DNA of 7,154 nucleotides from Actinomycetota bacterium. GTDB lineage: Bacteria > Actinomycetota > Thermoleophilia > Gaiellales > Gaiellaceae. Of the stretch, positions 6,981 through 7,154 are shown piece after piece. Made by a program: the position numbers and the translations under genes. The notes under the pieces were generated by a model. The model searched no databases, was not told the origin of the DNA, and saw nothing but the letters and a program-made list of their open reading frames with translations. Position 1 is the stretch's first letter. Every line of letters starts with the position of its first letter. The stretch spans positions 1-7,154 of the forward strand of contig JACDAS010000016.1 of the NCBI GenBank assembly GCA_013695295.1, written 5' to 3'.

Positions 6981-6996
6981 GGGCGCTAACGCGCCC
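6981..6996. other. small hairpin in the divergent intergenic region
   Basis: GGGCGC (6981-6986) and GCGCCC (6991-6996) form a perfect six-base stem around TAAC. A T-run (7005-7009) follows on the plus strand eight bases later, too far for a good terminator, and no plus-strand gene precedes it. It may lie in the 5' leader of the helicase transcript or be an operator. No LexA-type box (CGAACnnnnGTTCG) was found between 6889 and 7128, and no convincing -35/-10 pair on either strand. Confidence 0.35.
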
Positions 6997-7116
6997 TACC
7001 CCCGTTTTTCAGGCTACTGCTCGTCGGCGCACACATGGGTCGCGAAACCGTGACGAAGCTGTGCCGATCGTTCCACCGATCCGCGCTCGGGATTTGCGCC
7101 TGAGCGCGTCGCGGTC

Positions 7117-7120
7117 GAGG
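7117..7120 (+). promoter_or_regulatory. likely Shine-Dalgarno for the right-edge gene
   Basis: GAGG lies eight bases upstream of the GTG at 7129, an ideal distance for a ribosome binding site. It is the main reason for placing a plus-strand start there. Confidence 0.4.
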
Positions 7121-7128
7121 ATTCGCCC

Positions 7129-7154
7129 GTGGCCTCCCTCACGGAGCTGCAGGA
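7129..7154 (+). CDS. start of a divergent gene, cut by the right edge
   Basis: A GTG preceded by GAGG at eight bases opens a frame reading MASLTELQ before the window ends; G or C fills most third positions. The hydrophilic start resembles the helical N-terminus of many cytoplasmic proteins. NAD-dependent DNA ligase (LigA) is one candidate, because its N-terminus often has this character and ligA neighbours pcrA in some bacteria, but eight residues cannot establish that. The gene would be transcribed away from the helicase, sharing the 240-base intergenic region. Confidence 0.38.

Noticed and set aside
5896..7053. A 385-codon plus-strand frame opposite the helicase N-terminus
   Set aside because: Antisense mirror of the helicase; no recognisable domain, and it crosses the intergenic region without coding bias.
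6889..7128. A LexA (SOS) box upstream of the helicase
   Set aside because: GTTCGATCGTAC near 6891 superficially resembles one but lacks the CGAAC...GTTCG dyad with the required spacing.

Overview
The window is GC-rich DNA with strongly GC-biased third codon positions, actinobacterial in style. The tRNA gene does not encode its CCA end, several starts are GTG, and genes overlap by a few bases. The Eis-type acetyltransferase also fits. My best guess is a deep-branching actinobacterium, perhaps a Thermoleophilia-like lineage, but that placement is inference and no marker here proves it.

Layout, right to left. Nearly everything is on the minus strand. At 6888-4729 is a complete UvrD/PcrA-type superfamily 1 DNA helicase. 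Its stop codon overlaps the GTG start of an Eis-like GNAT acetyltransferase (4732-3518) in a GTGA junction. A very small lipoprotein (3536-3294) starts inside the last codons of the acetyltransferase. After a 57-base gap holding a perfect hairpin comes a 940-residue membrane-anchored or secreted protein built of BNR/Asp-box beta-propeller blades (3236-414). Then, 41 bases on, comes a tRNA-Val(GAC) gene (372-300) with a rho-independent terminator (294-268). The helicase, acetyltransferase and lipoprotein are so tightly packed that they are probably one transcript. The propeller gene may belong to it too.

Edges. At the left end (95-1, minus strand) is a piece of reading frame with a recognisable P-loop nucleoside-kinase/FlaR-like motif. 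It has no start codon and is closed by an in-frame stop upstream, so it looks like a 5'-truncated gene remnant next to the tRNA. Between it and the terminator are about 170 bases without a credible gene, containing a small direct repeat. At the right end a divergent plus-strand gene probably begins at a GTG at 7129, with a well-spaced ribosome binding site, but only eight codons are visible.

How the genes fit together. The helicase (DNA repair and replication-transcription conflict) is housekeeping. The acetyltransferase, lipoprotein and propeller protein have no evident common pathway with it, although two of the three are exported. I saw no CRISPR array, insertion sequence, phage gene or convincing new defence system. 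The least explained items are the lipoprotein/propeller pair, the kinase remnant beside the tRNA, and the unusual C33 in the tRNA anticodon loop.
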